Notes: generated from the sequence alone by a model not told the origin. A DNA stretch of 64,000 nt from Acinetobacter sp. YWS30-1 (GCF_033558715.1 NZ_CP114606.1:930001-994000); one strand, 5' to 3'; positions 38,041-47,515 are shown, numbered from the stretch's first letter. A program made the numbers and translations.

Positions 38041-38946
38041 ATGAAGGGCAATGCGTCAACGCATGAGCGCCTCGCAGACCGTTTGGCAAATATTTTAACC
38101 AAACTTAATATAGGGCATCAGTTAAGTGTACAGGAGCTGGCACGAGAATTTCAGGTCAGCACCCGTACCATTGAGCGTGATTTTGTTCGTCTGAATGCGT
38201 ATTTACCGCTCATGCAGGATCAAAATACCAAACGCTATTATCTTGAGCCTTCATATTTAGGGCGTTTCAAGTTGCAGGATATCCAGAATTTTGCACAGTT
38301 GTCCGGAATCAGTGAGCTGTATCCGGCACTGGATATGTCTTTTATTCGTGAATTGCTGGATGAGCGGGCAAATCAGGTATTTTCGGCAAAAGGCTATTAT
38401 TTTGAAGATGCCAAACAGTTTGCCGAGCATTTCAAGCTGCTTGCAGGGGCGATCTATAAACGGCAGCAGGTTGAGCTGCAATATTCCGATCAAGCACGAA
38501 TCATCCAGCCATACCGGTTGATTCATCATCATGGCATCTGGTATCTGGCCGGTGTCACTGAAGCTGAGCTCAAAACCTATCGTTTAAGTCAGTTGCAGGA
38601 AGTCAAACTGGTTTTTGAAAATGAAAGCTTTGAGCATGATCCTGAAGTTCTGAAAATGCTGGCAGATGAAGACAGCATCTGGTTTGGTCAGCAAAAACAG
38701 CAGGTTTTGATGAAGGTGCAACCTGAAGTCACGGTATTTTTTAAAGAGCGCCGTTTATTTCCGGAACAGCAGATCGAACAGGAATCAGAGTCTGGAGAAT
38801 TGTTAATTAGTTGTCAGATTCGTCATGAAATGCAGTTATTGCCACTGGTACGTTACTGGCTACCGTATGTAAAGATCATTGAGCCGATTCATTTTCAGGA
38901 AAAACTGGAACAGGATCTGGAAGGTTATTTACGCTCTGCTGGATAA
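38041..38946 (+). CDS. WYL-domain transcriptional regulator
   Basis: The 301-aa protein has an N-terminal helix-turn-helix (LSVQELAREFQVSTRTIERD, about residues 26-45) and a central WYL domain with the diagnostic tract PYRLIHHHGIWYLAGV (about residues 158-173) and Arg in TYRLSQL. A C-terminal WCX-like region follows. WYL proteins sense nucleic acid or nucleotide ligands, and several control DNA-damage or defence genes; no such gene is adjacent here. The ATG at 38041 has AGAGGG upstream and is preferred to a TTG at 38008. Confidence 0.9.
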   Translation: MKGNASTHERLADRLANILTKLNIGHQLSVQELAREFQVSTRTIERDFVRLNAYLPLMQDQNTKRYYLEPSYLGRFKLQDIQNFAQLSGISELYPALDMSFIRELLDERANQVFSAKGYYFEDAKQFAEHFKLLAGAIYKRQQVELQYSDQARIIQPYRLIHHHGIWYLAGVTEAELKTYRLSQLQEVKLVFENESFEHDPEVLKMLADEDSIWFGQQKQQVLMKVQPEVTVFFKERRLFPEQQIEQESESGELLISCQIRHEMQLLPLVRYWLPYVKIIEPIHFQEKLEQDLEGYLRSAG

Positions 38947-39021
38947 TATTTTGAAAGCAGAGCAGGTTGGCGAATGCTTATAGAATTCTATTGAGAATTA
39001 GATTTAGCAAATTACAGGCAT

Positions 39022-39045
39022 AAAAAAACCAGCTTTCGCTGGGTT
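39022..39045 (-). terminator. Terminator of the tRNA-Leu/tRNA-Cys unit
   Basis: On the minus strand CCAGC-GAAA-GCTGG, a tetraloop hairpin, is followed by a T run. It lies 33 bases beyond the tRNA-Leu 3' end. Confidence 0.82.
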
Positions 39046-39077
39046 CTTTATTTGCACCATCTTCAGTAGTAGAAGAA

Positions 39078-39163
39078 TGGTGCCCGAGGCCAGACTCGAA
39101 CTGGCACGCTTTGTGGGCGGGGGATTTTAAATCCCCTGTGTCTACCGATTTCACCACTCGGGC
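39078..39163 (-). tRNA. tRNA-Leu (TAA)
   Basis: The 86-nt long-variable-arm tRNA on the minus strand has the acceptor GCCCGAG / CTCGGGC with encoded CCA, the anticodon stem-loop GGGGA-TTTAAAA-TCCCC with anticodon TAA, a variable-arm hairpin, and a T-arm with GTTCGAGTC. It lies 11 bases behind tRNA-Cys and shares its promoter. Confidence 0.95.
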
Positions 39164-39174
39164 TTTAACAAGAT

Positions 39175-39248
39175 TGGAGGCGGAGGTCGGAATCGAACCG
39201 GCGTCCACGGAGTTGCAGTCCGCTGCATGACCACTCTGCCACCCCGCC
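39175..39248 (-). tRNA. tRNA-Cys (GCA)
   Basis: The 74-nt tRNA on the minus strand has the acceptor GGCGGGG paired to CTCCGCC with one mismatch-tolerant position and encoded TCCA end, the anticodon loop CT-GCA-AC giving anticodon GCA, and a T-loop GGTTCGATTCC. A clear promoter lies immediately upstream at 39266-39293. Confidence 0.93.
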
Positions 39249-39265
39249 GCGTCTTGTTGATGCGT

Positions 39266-39293
39266 ATATTATCAAGCTCTGAAAAAAAAACAA
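39266..39293 (-). promoter_or_regulatory. Promoter of tRNA-Cys/tRNA-Leu
   Basis: On the minus strand TTGTTT (39288-39293) and TAATAT (39266-39271) are 16 bases apart, and transcription would start about 10 bases before tRNA-Cys. Confidence 0.7.
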
Positions 39294-39401
39294 TAGGATA
39301 TTCATTTGTATGCGCATAAAAACAGCATATGGCGGAAAATATTCAGAATTATCATGTAGAATGTGCAAAATTGATTCATATCAACACTTGGGAGAAGTGC
39401 C

Positions 39402-40250
39402 GTGGCATTAGTTCTAGACGGTCGTGCATTAGCGAAGCAAATTGAAGCTGACTTGTTAACTCGCGTAGAAGCGCTGAAAGCAAAGTCAGGTCGTACTCCA
39501 ATTCTTGCGACTATTTTGGTGGGTGACGATGGCGCATCTGCAACTTATGTACGTATGAAAGGTAATGCTTGCCGCCGTGTTGGTATGGATTCATTAAAAG
39601 TTGAGCTTCCAAAAGAAACGACTACTGAAGAATTGCTGGCTGAAATTGAAAAATTGAATGCAAATCCGAATGTTCACGGTATTCTGTTACAACATCCGGT
39701 TCCTGCACAAATTGATGAACGTGCTTGTTTCGATGCAATCTCGCTTGAAAAAGATGTAGATGGTGTGACTTGCCTGGGTTATGGTCGTATGGCGATGGGT
39801 GAAGCAGCTTACGGTTCTGCTACTCCTGCAGGTATCATGACCATCCTGAAAGAAAACAATATTGAAATCGCAGGTAAACATGCGGTAGTGGTTGGTCGTT
39901 CTGCGATTCTAGGTAAACCAATGGCAGCAATGTTGCTTGAAGCGAATGCTACAGTGACTATTTGCCATTCACGTACTCAAAACCTTCCAGAATTTGTAAA
40001 ACAAGCTGACATTATCGTGGGTGCGGTGGGTAAAGCTGAACTGATCCAGAAAGACTGGATTAAACTAGGTGCAGTGGTTGTTGATGCTGGCTTCCACCCA
40101 CGTGATGGCGGTGGTGTGGGTGATATTCAATTAGTCGGTATCGAAGAAATCGCTTCTGCTTATACCCCAGTTCCGGGTGGTGTAGGTCCTATGACAATCA
40201 CTACGCTGATTCGTCAAACTGTAGAAGCTGCTGAGAAGGCTTTGGGTTAA
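39402..40250 (+). CDS. folD: Methylenetetrahydrofolate dehydrogenase / cyclohydrolase
   Basis: The 282-aa bifunctional enzyme interconverts 5,10-methylene- and 10-formyl-tetrahydrofolate with NADP+. It shows [17 protein letters not shown] with the catalytic Lys (about residues 48-64), [12 protein letters not shown] (about 96-107), [14 protein letters not shown] and the Rossmann signature [19 protein letters not shown] (about 166-184), ending [15 protein letters not shown]. It starts at a GTG (39402) with GGAGAAG 5-11 bases upstream; no ATG is available nearby. Its length and motifs are standard. Confidence 0.97.
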   Translation: MALVLDGRALAKQIEADLLTRVEALKAKSGRTPILATILVGDDGASATYVRMKGNACRRVGMDSLKVELPKETTTEELLAEIEKLNANPNVHGILLQHPVPAQIDERACFDAISLEKDVDGVTCLGYGRMAMGEAAYGSATPAGIMTILKENNIEIAGKHAVVVGRSAILGKPMAAMLLEANATVTICHSRTQNLPEFVKQADIIVGAVGKAELIQKDWIKLGAVVVDAGFHPRDGGGVGDIQLVGIEEIASAYTPVPGGVGPMTITTLIRQTVEAAEKALG

Positions 40251-40314
40251 TTGAAATTTTAATTAGTTACGGCGGAGTTGTATCGTTGTGACTATAGATG
40301 TAAGAAGCTCATTC

Positions 40315-40449
40315 GTTACTTTTGTTTCGGCAAAAGTAACCAAAACCATTTGTCATTCGCAGAACTCGTCATATTTCTTTTGCGTGGTTGATGTGTCGCA
40401 AAAACAGGACGAATTAGATTTCAGTCTGCCTCGAACAGCTGCGAATGAC
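40315..40449. repeat. Nested inverted-repeat element downstream of folD
   Basis: GTTACTTTTG/CAAAAGTAAC (40315-40340) is a 10-bp hairpin. It is followed by the 11-bp perfect inverted repeat GTCATTCGCAG (40352-40362) / CTGCGAATGAC (40439-40449), which encloses TTTTGCG/CGCAAAA (about 40378-40403). A 62-codon frame (40288-40476) runs through it, but it looks like translated repeat, not a gene. The GTTACTTTTG/CAAAAGTAACCAAAA type of sequence recurs in Acinetobacter intergenic DNA in my recollection. Confidence 0.65.
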
Positions 40450-40513
40450 GTGGTCATGTATCCGATTAATGTATAAATTCCAATAAAGATATTTTCGCAT
40501 CAAGGCTTTCTTC

Positions 40514-41182
40514 ATGAGCTGTACTTTCCAATTTCCTAAAGCCCCTGAGCATTTACTTCAAGCCTTACACCAAGTTATTCCTAATTGTGAACTGATGGCA
40601 CAGCAGCTACCAGAAACACCGATTTCACTCTGGCTGATTCCACCAGTCTTTCCGACAGACAAACTAGATGATGAAGTGATTCGTCGTATCTGGAATGATA
40701 CGCCGTACTGGATCTTCTGCTGGGCATCAGGATTGGCCATGGCACAGTGGTTGCTGGCTGAACCGCATCATGTCAAAGACAAAGTGGTACTAGATTTTGG
40801 TGCAGGATCAGGTGTTGTTGCTATTGCAGCGAAAATGGCAGGAGCCAAACGTGTGATCTGTTGTGATATCGATCAGGTCAGTCTGAATGCCTGTCGTGCC
40901 AATGCTGAGTTAAATGATGTTGAGCTGGAATATCTGGATGATCTCTATAAAGCAGAACAGGTGGATATACTGCTAGCGGCAGATGTGCTTTATGATCAGT
41001 GTAACCGTTTCTTCCTGGATGAATTCCTGAAATTTGCACCAGAAGTCTGGGTCGCAGATAGTCGGGTGAAAAATTTTAGTCATCCGCAATATCTCAAACT
41101 GGATGAACGTAGTGCGACTACCTGGCCAGATCTGGATGAATCACCAGAATTCCGTAATGTCAGCTTCTATCGAACTAAATAA
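40514..41182 (+). CDS. METTL-type (ETFB-lysine-methyltransferase-like) SAM methyltransferase
   Basis: The 222-aa class I methyltransferase has motif I VLDFGAGSGVVAIAAKMAGA (about residues 92-111), the acidic motif II VICCDIDQVSLNAC (about 114-127) and the substrate-side motif AADVLYD (about 155-161) that replaces the NPPF-type motif. This D-x-x-Y/F form and the N-terminal WIFCWASGLAMAQWLL fit the family of protein-lysine methyltransferases that includes METTL20 and its bacterial homologues acting on electron-transfer-flavoprotein beta. The substrate here is inferred only from the family. Confidence 0.82.
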   Translation: MSCTFQFPKAPEHLLQALHQVIPNCELMAQQLPETPISLWLIPPVFPTDKLDDEVIRRIWNDTPYWIFCWASGLAMAQWLLAEPHHVKDKVVLDFGAGSGVVAIAAKMAGAKRVICCDIDQVSLNACRANAELNDVELEYLDDLYKAEQVDILLAADVLYDQCNRFFLDEFLKFAPEVWVADSRVKNFSHPQYLKLDERSATTWPDLDESPEFRNVSFYRTK

Positions 41183-41201
41183 CATCCAAGAATTGAAAAA
41201 G

Positions 41202-41227
41202 AAAAAAAGGGCATCAAGCCCTTTTTT
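41202..41227. terminator. Bidirectional terminator
   Basis: The arms AAAAAAGGGC and GCCCTTTTTT with a 5-base loop lie between convergent genes, with A and T runs suited to both strands. Confidence 0.9.
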
Positions 41228-41237
41228 ATGCTCTGTT

Positions 41238-41663
41238 TTATGAGCAGGTATAGCGAATCACACGTACAGTGGTAGGGCGAGCTTCTAATGCCTCTCGGGC
41301 ACCCGGATTTTCACTGTTATATAAATCAGGTGTATTACTCAAACTGATTTGGGTGCGGCTATCCCCGAGTTGACGGCCATACTGAACCTGTTCAGGAGTT
41401 GGGTTAACTATTTCCTGACTATTAATAATCTGGATATTATAACTTTTAGAGGTTCCAAGAACTTGTCTGCAAGCAGCCTGTAACCTGTTTTCATCCTGAC
41501 TTGGTCGTCCTGCTAATGTATAGCTTAAGGTTGCGGAATTTTCTGAACGTTCCAGAATTTCATAACCGGTCTGACCGTTAAATTGTTGAGGTGCCGTCTG
41601 ACATGCTGTCAGGCCTAAAGTGCCGATAGTTAAGCCGAGTAAAAAAACTGTTTTTTTCATCAT
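41238..41663 (-). CDS. Putative lipoprotein of unknown function
   Basis: The 141-aa protein has a lipoprotein signal peptide (MMKKTVFLLGLTIGTLGLTAC, lipobox LTAC) followed by a mature domain that starts QTAPQQFNGQTGYEILERSE. There are two further Cys (QAACRQVLG and the terminal YTCS) that may pair. I know no named family. The ATG at 41663 has GGGA 7 bases upstream; the longer in-frame start at 41741 would add a nonsense leader. It probably lies in the outer or inner membrane periplasmic face. Confidence 0.75.
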   Translation of the reverse strand: MMKKTVFLLGLTIGTLGLTACQTAPQQFNGQTGYEILERSENSATLSYTLAGRPSQDENRLQAACRQVLGTSKSYNIQIINSQEIVNPTPEQVQYGRQLGDSRTQISLSNTPDLYNSENPGAREALEARPTTVRVIRYTCS

Positions 41664-41742
41664 GATGATTTCCCGTATTTTTATCAGACAAGTATGCCAT
41701 AGCAACGAAATAGCGGAATGGCAGTAAACATAAAATTCCAAT

Positions 41743-41777
41743 AAAAAAGCTTTCCGAATGTTTCCATCCGGAAAGCT
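41743..41777 (-). terminator. Terminator of the MHS transporter gene
   Basis: The arms AGCTTTCCG and CGGAAAGCT are followed by T residues on the minus strand, 20 bases past the transporter stop. Confidence 0.85.
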
Positions 41778-41796
41778 CCTAAAGCAATACAGTTAC

Positions 41797-43116
41797 TTAG
41801 TCATCAGTAATCATGCTGTGCTTTTTAGTGTCTTTCATAAAGACATAAGTGAGCAGCGACAGGCCAATCATAAAAGTAATGTAATAGAAGAAGTAGTTTT
41901 CATGGCCGGCATTTTTAAAACTTAAAGCTACCAGTTCTGCTGTACCGCCAAACAGGGTGTTAGCAATTGCATAAGGTAAAGCTACACCTAGGGCACGAAT
42001 GTGTGCAGGGAATAGCTCAGCTTTTACCACTGCATTAATCGCTGTATAACCAGTTACAATTACCATACCGCTCATACACAGCATGAATGCAGTTGTTGGG
42101 TTGGTAGTTGAGCCTAAGCCATTAAAGATAGGAATGGTAAATAGTACACCAAGCACACCAAAAGCAATCATGATTGGCTTGCGGCCAATTTTGTCAGAAA
42201 GTGCACCCACAACTGGTTGCAATAACATGAATACAAAGATCGCAAGGGTAGTAATTTCAGTAGCAGTAGTTTTTTCAAAACCTGAAGTGTTCACCAGATA
42301 TTTCTGCAGATAGGTAGTGAAAGTATTGAAAGCTAAAGTACCACCTGCGGTCAGCATGATCACGGTAAATGCCTGTTTAGGGTATTTGGTGAATAATGCT
42401 AAGGCACCGGATTTAGGACCACCTTTTTTCGCCTGTTCAACAGCCTGTTTTGAAGATTGTGTTTCTACCAGACCGCGACGGATCCAGAACACTACAATTG
42501 CCAGGAATGCACCGATCAGGAAGGGAATACGCCAGCCCCATTCAGTGAGTTGTGCTTCAGTCAAAGTGCGTTGTAGGAAAATCAAGACACAGAGTGCCAA
42601 TAGTTGACCTGAAATCAGGGTCACATACTGGAAGCTTGAGTAGAAACCACGGTGATTTTTACCTGCCATTTCGGTCAAGTAAGTGGCACTTGAACCGTAT
42701 TCACCCCCCACACTCAGACCTTGCAATAAGCGAGCAAATAACAGCAGCGCAGGGGCGAGCATGCCCACTGAATCATAGGTGGGTGCACAGGCAATAATCA
42801 AGGAACCTACACACATTAGAGAAACGGATAGGGTCAAACCTGCTTTACGACCTTTGCGGTCAGCGTAAATTCCCATAATCCATGCGCCAATCGGACGCAT
42901 CAAGAAACCAAGTGCGAATACAGCAGCAGCCTGAAGAAGTTTGACGGTATTGTCGCCATCAGGGAAGAACTGTGAAGCGAAATATAAGGTAAAGGCTGCA
43001 TAAACATACCAGTCGTACCATTCGACCAGGTTACCTGCAGAACCACCGAGAATAGATTTAACCCGCGTTTTACGGTCAAGCTGCGGTGTAGCAGCTTCAG
43101 GAAGTGGCTGATTCAC
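41797..43116 (-). CDS. MHS-family MFS transporter (KgtP/CitA-like)
   Basis: The 439-aa protein has about 12 membrane helices and the metabolite:H+ symporter signatures GNLVEWYDWYVYAAF (near residue 28), DRKGRK (loop 2-3, about residue 85) and LLQGLSVGGEYGSSATYLTE (about residues 129-148). It resembles 2-oxoglutarate and citrate carriers, so it likely imports a di- or tricarboxylate with protons. I place the start at a GTG (43116) because GGAG lies 7 bases before it; the ATG at 43149 has no such site. Next door lies pckG, which would use such acids for gluconeogenesis. Confidence 0.88.
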   Translation of the reverse strand: MNQPLPEAATPQLDRKTRVKSILGGSAGNLVEWYDWYVYAAFTLYFASQFFPDGDNTVKLLQAAAVFALGFLMRPIGAWIMGIYADRKGRKAGLTLSVSLMCVGSLIIACAPTYDSVGMLAPALLLFARLLQGLSVGGEYGSSATYLTEMAGKNHRGFYSSFQYVTLISGQLLALCVLIFLQRTLTEAQLTEWGWRIPFLIGAFLAIVVFWIRRGLVETQSSKQAVEQAKKGGPKSGALALFTKYPKQAFTVIMLTAGGTLAFNTFTTYLQKYLVNTSGFEKTTATEITTLAIFVFMLLQPVVGALSDKIGRKPIMIAFGVLGVLFTIPIFNGLGSTTNPTTAFMLCMSGMVIVTGYTAINAVVKAELFPAHIRALGVALPYAIANTLFGGTAELVALSFKNAGHENYFFYYITFMIGLSLLTYVFMKDTKKHSMITDD

Positions 43117-43515
43117 AACATTGCTCCAAAGGAATGCTGTAAAACACATCTTTTTTAAATTTTCATTGCTATAAAATCTAAAAAGTTATGTTTTAGTGAG
43201 AGAGAAAGTGAGGAAATTTCATATACTTATACGCCTCCAAGTTTTCTCTTTTTATAGGACTTTAGTCTTAATAAATAATGTAGTTTTCAAATATTTTTAT
43301 AAAACATAAATTTACCATTTGTTTAGAGTAATTGCTTGATTTTTATATTGGATTAACTGGTTAAATGCTGTTCTTTAAGGAGATTAATGAACAGTAAATG
43401 TGGTTTTTATTTAGTTTTTATTTAGATGTAAAACAGATTAAACGATTGGCTTTAACCTTATCTTAAGGTAATAAAAAAGGCCGCTTACGCGACCTTTTTA
43501 AAATTAAATCAGCAA
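43117..43515. other. Region between the MHS transporter and pckG
   Basis: No gene is visible. The stretch carries the transporter's upstream DNA and, at 43473-43499, the pckG terminator. It is AT-rich elsewhere with no clear operator. Confidence 0.55.
43473..43499 (-). terminator. Terminator of pckG
   Basis: On the minus strand GGTCGC-GTAA-GCGGCC, with one internal mismatch, is followed by six T residues, 17 bases past the pckG stop. Confidence 0.83.
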
Positions 43516-45345
43516 TTAAGCAGATTTAACCGCTTCAAGAAGTTCAGCTTGGCGTTTTTTCAACGCTTCTGGCAGACGATCACCTAATTTGTTGAACAAT
43601 TCAGTGTGGCTTTCAAGTTCTTTGATCCATTGATCTTTGTCTTGAGAGGTTACCAGGTCAAATTGTTCTTTAGTGAAATCAGAACCAGTCCAGTTTAGCT
43701 GTTCGTAAGTAGGTACACGGCCGATTGGAGTTTCAACAGCATCAGCACGACCTTCACAACGATCGATGATCCACTCAAGAACACGCATGTTTTGACCGAA
43801 ACCAGGCCATACGAAGTTACCTTCAGCATCACGACGGAACCAGTTCACGTTGTAGATACCAGGAAGCTTGTTACCAGCAGCAGCAGCTTTCTCGCCAACT
43901 TTCTCACCCATTTCTAACCAGTGAGTGAAGTAGTCAGCCATGTTGTAGCCAGCAAATGGAAGCATCGCAAATGGGTCGCGACGAACGATACCTTGTTGAC
44001 CAACAGCAGCAGCAGTTGTTTCAGAACCCATGGTTGCAGCTTTATAAACACCATCAACCCAGTCAAATGCTTCTGAAATCAGAGGCACTGTGTCTGCACG
44101 GCGACCACCGAAGATGAACGCAGAAATTGGAACACCTGCTGGATTTTCCCAATCCGCATCGATAGAAGGGCATTGACCAGCAGAAACTGTGAAACGAGCG
44201 TTCGGATGAGCCGCTTTTTCTTCGCCAGTGTGTGGTTGACCTTTCCAGTTAGTCAGATTCGCAGGTGCTTCTTTAGTCAGACCTTCCCACCAAACTTCAC
44301 CGTTGTCAGTCACAGCAACGTTTGTATAGATTACGTCTTTATGAAGAGTTGCCATACAGTTCGGGTTAGTTTTGGTATTTGTACCAGGAGCTACACCGAA
44401 GAAACCAGCTTCAGGGTTGATTGCATATAAGCGACCATCTTCACCTGGTTTGATCCAGGCAATATCGTCACCTACAGTTTCAATTTTCCAACCTTCATAA
44501 CCTGCTGGTGGAATCAGCATCGCAAAGTTTGTTTTACCACAAGCAGATGGGAATGCAGCTGCGATGTAGTGTTTTTCGCCTTTAGGGCTAGTCACGCCAA
44601 GGATTAGCATATGTTCAGCTAACCAGCCTTGTTGACGACCCATATAAGATGCAATACGTAAAGCCAGGCATTTTTTACCTAACAATGCGTTACCGCCGTA
44701 ACCAGAACCAAATGACCAGATTTCACGAGTTTCTGGGTAGTGCACGATGTATTTTTCTTTGTTGCAAGGCCAAGCAACATCTTTTTGACCTTCTTCAAGT
44801 GGTGCACCCACAGTGTGTACGCAAGGGACAAATTCGCCATCTGTACCTAGAACGTCATAAACAGCTTTACCCATACGAGCCATTTTAGACATGCTGACTG
44901 CCACATAAGGAGAGTCAGTTAATTCGATACCGATGTGCGCAATGTGTGAACCCAAAGGACCCATAGAGAATGGAACCACATACAGGGTACGACCTTTCAT
45001 TGAACCGTCAAACAGACCATTCAATTTTTCGCGCATAACTGCTGGATCTTCCCAGTTATTGGTCGCGCCAGCGTCTTCTTTATTTGCAGAACAGATAAAA
45101 GTACGGTCTTCAACACGAGCAACGTCAGAAGGATCAGAATTTGCAAGATAAGAACCAGGATGTTTCTCTTGGTTAAGCGCTTGCATTGTGCCGTTAGCGA
45201 TCATCAAGTCGATATAACGTTGATATTCTTCTGCGCTACCGTCACACCATTCAATTTTTGCTGGTTTTGTTAATTTAGCAATTTCTTCCACCCATGCAAT
45301 AAGCTTAGGGTGACGAACGAATTCTGGTGCGTTCACTTGGGTCAT
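43516..45345 (-). CDS. pckG: Phosphoenolpyruvate carboxykinase (GTP)
   Basis: The 609-aa GTP-dependent enzyme converts oxaloacetate to PEP, the first committed step of gluconeogenesis. It contains the P-loop-like kinase motif [13 protein letters not shown] (about residues 268-280), [25 protein letters not shown] signature (about 410-430, quoted in part as [11 protein letters not shown]) and [13 protein letters not shown]. The GTP form differs from the ATP form of E. coli and is typical of Acinetobacter. The ATG at 45345 (MTQVNAPEF) is preferred; an upstream in-frame ATG at 45384 would run through the 18-bp palindrome. Confidence 0.96.
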   Translation of the reverse strand: MTQVNAPEFVRHPKLIAWVEEIAKLTKPAKIEWCDGSAEEYQRYIDLMIANGTMQALNQEKHPGSYLANSDPSDVARVEDRTFICSANKEDAGATNNWEDPAVMREKLNGLFDGSMKGRTLYVVPFSMGPLGSHIAHIGIELTDSPYVAVSMSKMARMGKAVYDVLGTDGEFVPCVHTVGAPLEEGQKDVAWPCNKEKYIVHYPETREIWSFGSGYGGNALLGKKCLALRIASYMGRQQGWLAEHMLILGVTSPKGEKHYIAAAFPSACGKTNFAMLIPPAGYEGWKIETVGDDIAWIKPGEDGRLYAINPEAGFFGVAPGTNTKTNPNCMATLHKDVIYTNVAVTDNGEVWWEGLTKEAPANLTNWKGQPHTGEEKAAHPNARFTVSAGQCPSIDADWENPAGVPISAFIFGGRRADTVPLISEAFDWVDGVYKAATMGSETTAAAVGQQGIVRRDPFAMLPFAGYNMADYFTHWLEMGEKVGEKAAAAGNKLPGIYNVNWFRRDAEGNFVWPGFGQNMRVLEWIIDRCEGRADAVETPIGRVPTYEQLNWTGSDFTKEQFDLVTSQDKDQWIKELESHTELFNKLGDRLPEALKKRQAELLEAVKSA

Positions 45346-45365
45346 GGTGAGGCCTATCTCAAATG

Positions 45366-45383
45366 TGTACAAAATTTTGTACA
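45366..45383. promoter_or_regulatory. 18-bp palindrome upstream of pckG
   Basis: TGTACAAAATTTTGTACA is a perfect 18-bp palindrome that ends 20 bases before the pckG ATG. Next to it lies an inverted repeat ATCTGG/CCAGAT (45391-45417). The position suits an operator that a repressor would use to control pckG. Confidence 0.65.
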
Positions 45384-45759
45384 AAGTACAATCTGGTCAA
45401 TAAAATACTGGCCAGATGAAATATGAAAAAAAGTGGCTGTATTAAAGCATAAAATCATCAAAAAAATAAGACTAAAGAAGTGCTGGATTTTATTTGGAAT
45501 ATTATGCTATTTTCTGTTTAAATTTATATAAAACAATAAGATATAAATAAATTCAAAATCTTAAATATGTATTTATTAACTTTATGTGTGGTATTTATTT
45601 TAATTATTTTTATTTAAATCAAACCTTTAAATAAAATTGTTCAGTTATATTTGTTATTGATTAAATAAATGGTCGCCATTCGAATTTTACATAAAGCAAC
45701 TATTAATTGTTTATGAATTGGACAAAATGCCAATAGGTGTGCATCAATCTGTGTAAAAA
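45384..45759. other. pckG / lipid kinase divergent intergenic region
   Basis: No gene is visible. This very AT-rich stretch carries the two divergent promoters. Apart from the ATCTGG/CCAGAT repeat near pckG I see no marked structure. Confidence 0.55.
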
Positions 45760-46698
45760 ATGTCTAATCAATCTAAACCCTTATCCATTATTTATAATCA
45801 TAATTCTGGTTTCCGTCTATTCGACCAACAAGAAAAATATGAGCAATTACTAGATATTTTTGCAGCGCATGATTTTGAGACTAAAGCCTTTGAAATCAAC
45901 GATCCAGAACAGTTCAAAAAAGTCATTGCTGAAGTGCTGCAACGGCATCAACAATCGCCGGATCATGGTGTGGTCGTGGCAGCAGGAGGAGATGGAACGC
46001 TCAATTCAGTCGCCAAACACCTGCTTGAAACTGATATTCCAGTCGGCATATTGCCTCTAGGTACTTTTAACTATGCGGCAAGATTGCTGGATATTCCCTT
46101 AGATTTGGTTGAAGCCGCACAAGTCATTGCAACGGGTCAAACCAAACGTATCCATGTGGCACGCATCAATCAGGAAATCTACCTGAACAATGCTAGTCTG
46201 GGCTTATATCCCTTATTTATTAAAAAACGTGAAGACTATAACCGTATTTTTGGTCGACTACCTTTACATGCCTATACCTCAGCACTCGATGTTTTGATTC
46301 GTGACCGTAAAGAATTAAAACTAGAAATCTGGGTAGACCAAAAGAAATATCCGGTCAAAACTCCACTGATTTTCTTTGGTAATAATCCACTTCAATTGGC
46401 TGATATGAAAATGCGGATTGCCCAAGCTGCTGAGCAAGGGAAGGTGGCTGGGGTTGTGGTCTCTAAAAGTGACAAGCTGACGTTATTCAAGCTGGTATAT
46501 CAGTTAATTCGGGGCAAAATTGATGAAGCCTCCGATGTCTATAGTTTTGCTGCAGATCAGGTGCGAATTGAGTCTAAACGCAAAAAATTAATGATTGCCA
46601 TAGATGGGGAAACGGTAGAAATGACACCACCGTTAAATATTTCAGTTTTAAAAAATAGTTTAAGTGTAATGGTGCCGCATGATTCTGCATCTCTCTGA
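45760..46698 (+). CDS. Diacylglycerol-kinase-like lipid kinase (YegS/BmrU family)
   Basis: The 312-aa protein has a DAG-kinase catalytic domain: the N-terminal IIYNHNSGFRLF, the nucleotide motif VVAAGGDGTLNSVAKHLLET (about residues 68-87) and LPLGTFNYAARLLDIP (about 95-110). Such kinases phosphorylate lipids such as diacylglycerol with ATP at the inner membrane. Its stop overlaps the next gene by 20 bases. The Shine-Dalgarno is weak. The true lipid is unknown. Confidence 0.88.
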   Translation: MSNQSKPLSIIYNHNSGFRLFDQQEKYEQLLDIFAAHDFETKAFEINDPEQFKKVIAEVLQRHQQSPDHGVVVAAGGDGTLNSVAKHLLETDIPVGILPLGTFNYAARLLDIPLDLVEAAQVIATGQTKRIHVARINQEIYLNNASLGLYPLFIKKREDYNRIFGRLPLHAYTSALDVLIRDRKELKLEIWVDQKKYPVKTPLIFFGNNPLQLADMKMRIAQAAEQGKVAGVVVSKSDKLTLFKLVYQLIRGKIDEASDVYSFAADQVRIESKRKKLMIAIDGETVEMTPPLNISVLKNSLSVMVPHDSASL

Positions 46699-47455
46699 TC
46701 TACATTTTGGTACAGAAAGACCTGAATGTTTGGAAGCCATCCAGCAATTTTGTCGGGATCATGCACTGGAAGCGGTGGTAGTCAGCGGCGATCTCACCCA
46801 GCGAGCACGTTTAGGGCAGTTCTTTGCATGTAAACGGTTTCTGGATCAGTTGAATACGCCTTATCTGGTGATCCCGGGGAATCATGACATTCCGCTTTAT
46901 CATTTATGGAATCGGCTATTTACTCCATTTACCCGTTATCAATTGTTTTTCGGTGAACTCGAGCCTGTTTTAGAAACTGAACATTTTTATCTGATTGGGG
47001 TAAATTCAATTAGACGTCGATATCATACCAAAGGCCATTTATCCCTTGAGCAGATTCAAAGGATTGACCTAAAACTACAGCAGGCACCTGCTTCCAAAAT
47101 TAAGATTATTGTCAGTCATCAACCTTTTTATGTGCCATTTCAGAATAGGCGGGGGTTTAAGGATATTCCCCTGATGGCCAAAATTGCATTGGAGTCTTGG
47201 TCGCAACATGGTCTGTTTGCTGTATTGCATGGGCATTTGCATCATACCGCAGTCTATGATTTGAACCGTATATTCGAATTGGGAGGAGATCATCCGGTTT
47301 ATGATGTACATGCCGGGACTTCTGCCTCGCATCGACTACATAAGAATCAGCCGAATAGCTTTAATGCAATTGATGCAACAGGAAAAATTACGCAATATTG
47401 TTTTGATGAACAGTTAAAAACCTTTGTTCCACAGCCTGATTCCATAAATAAATAG
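46679..47455 (+). CDS. Calcineurin-like metallophosphoesterase
   Basis: The 258-aa protein has the metal-binding blocks in order: LHLSDLHFG (about residues 3-11), VVSGDLTQRA (about 34-43), VIPGNHDIPLYH (about 64-75) and HGHLHHTAV (about 180-188). This set marks the class III phosphodiesterase/CpdA-like group, which can cleave phosphodiester or phosphomonoester bonds. The ATG lies within the 3' end of the lipid-kinase gene, a 20-base overlap that points to translational coupling and a shared lipid or signalling pathway. Confidence 0.9.
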   Translation: MILHLSDLHFGTERPECLEAIQQFCRDHALEAVVVSGDLTQRARLGQFFACKRFLDQLNTPYLVIPGNHDIPLYHLWNRLFTPFTRYQLFFGELEPVLETEHFYLIGVNSIRRRYHTKGHLSLEQIQRIDLKLQQAPASKIKIIVSHQPFYVPFQNRRGFKDIPLMAKIALESWSQHGLFAVLHGHLHHTAVYDLNRIFELGGDHPVYDVHAGTSASHRLHKNQPNSFNAIDATGKITQYCFDEQLKTFVPQPDSINK

Positions 47456-47515
47456 ACAAAAAATACGCAATCCATCAAAAAATTAAAAAAAAACCAATTT
47501 TTTTTCATTTTTGCC

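Noticed and set aside
38978..39368. Two minus-strand frames of 67 and 76 codons
   Set aside because: They overlap tRNA-Leu and tRNA-Cys and arise from tRNA sequence.
40288..40476. 62-codon plus-strand frame after folD
   Set aside because: It reads through a nested inverted-repeat element; its peptide resembles repeat-derived hypotheticals instead of a real gene.
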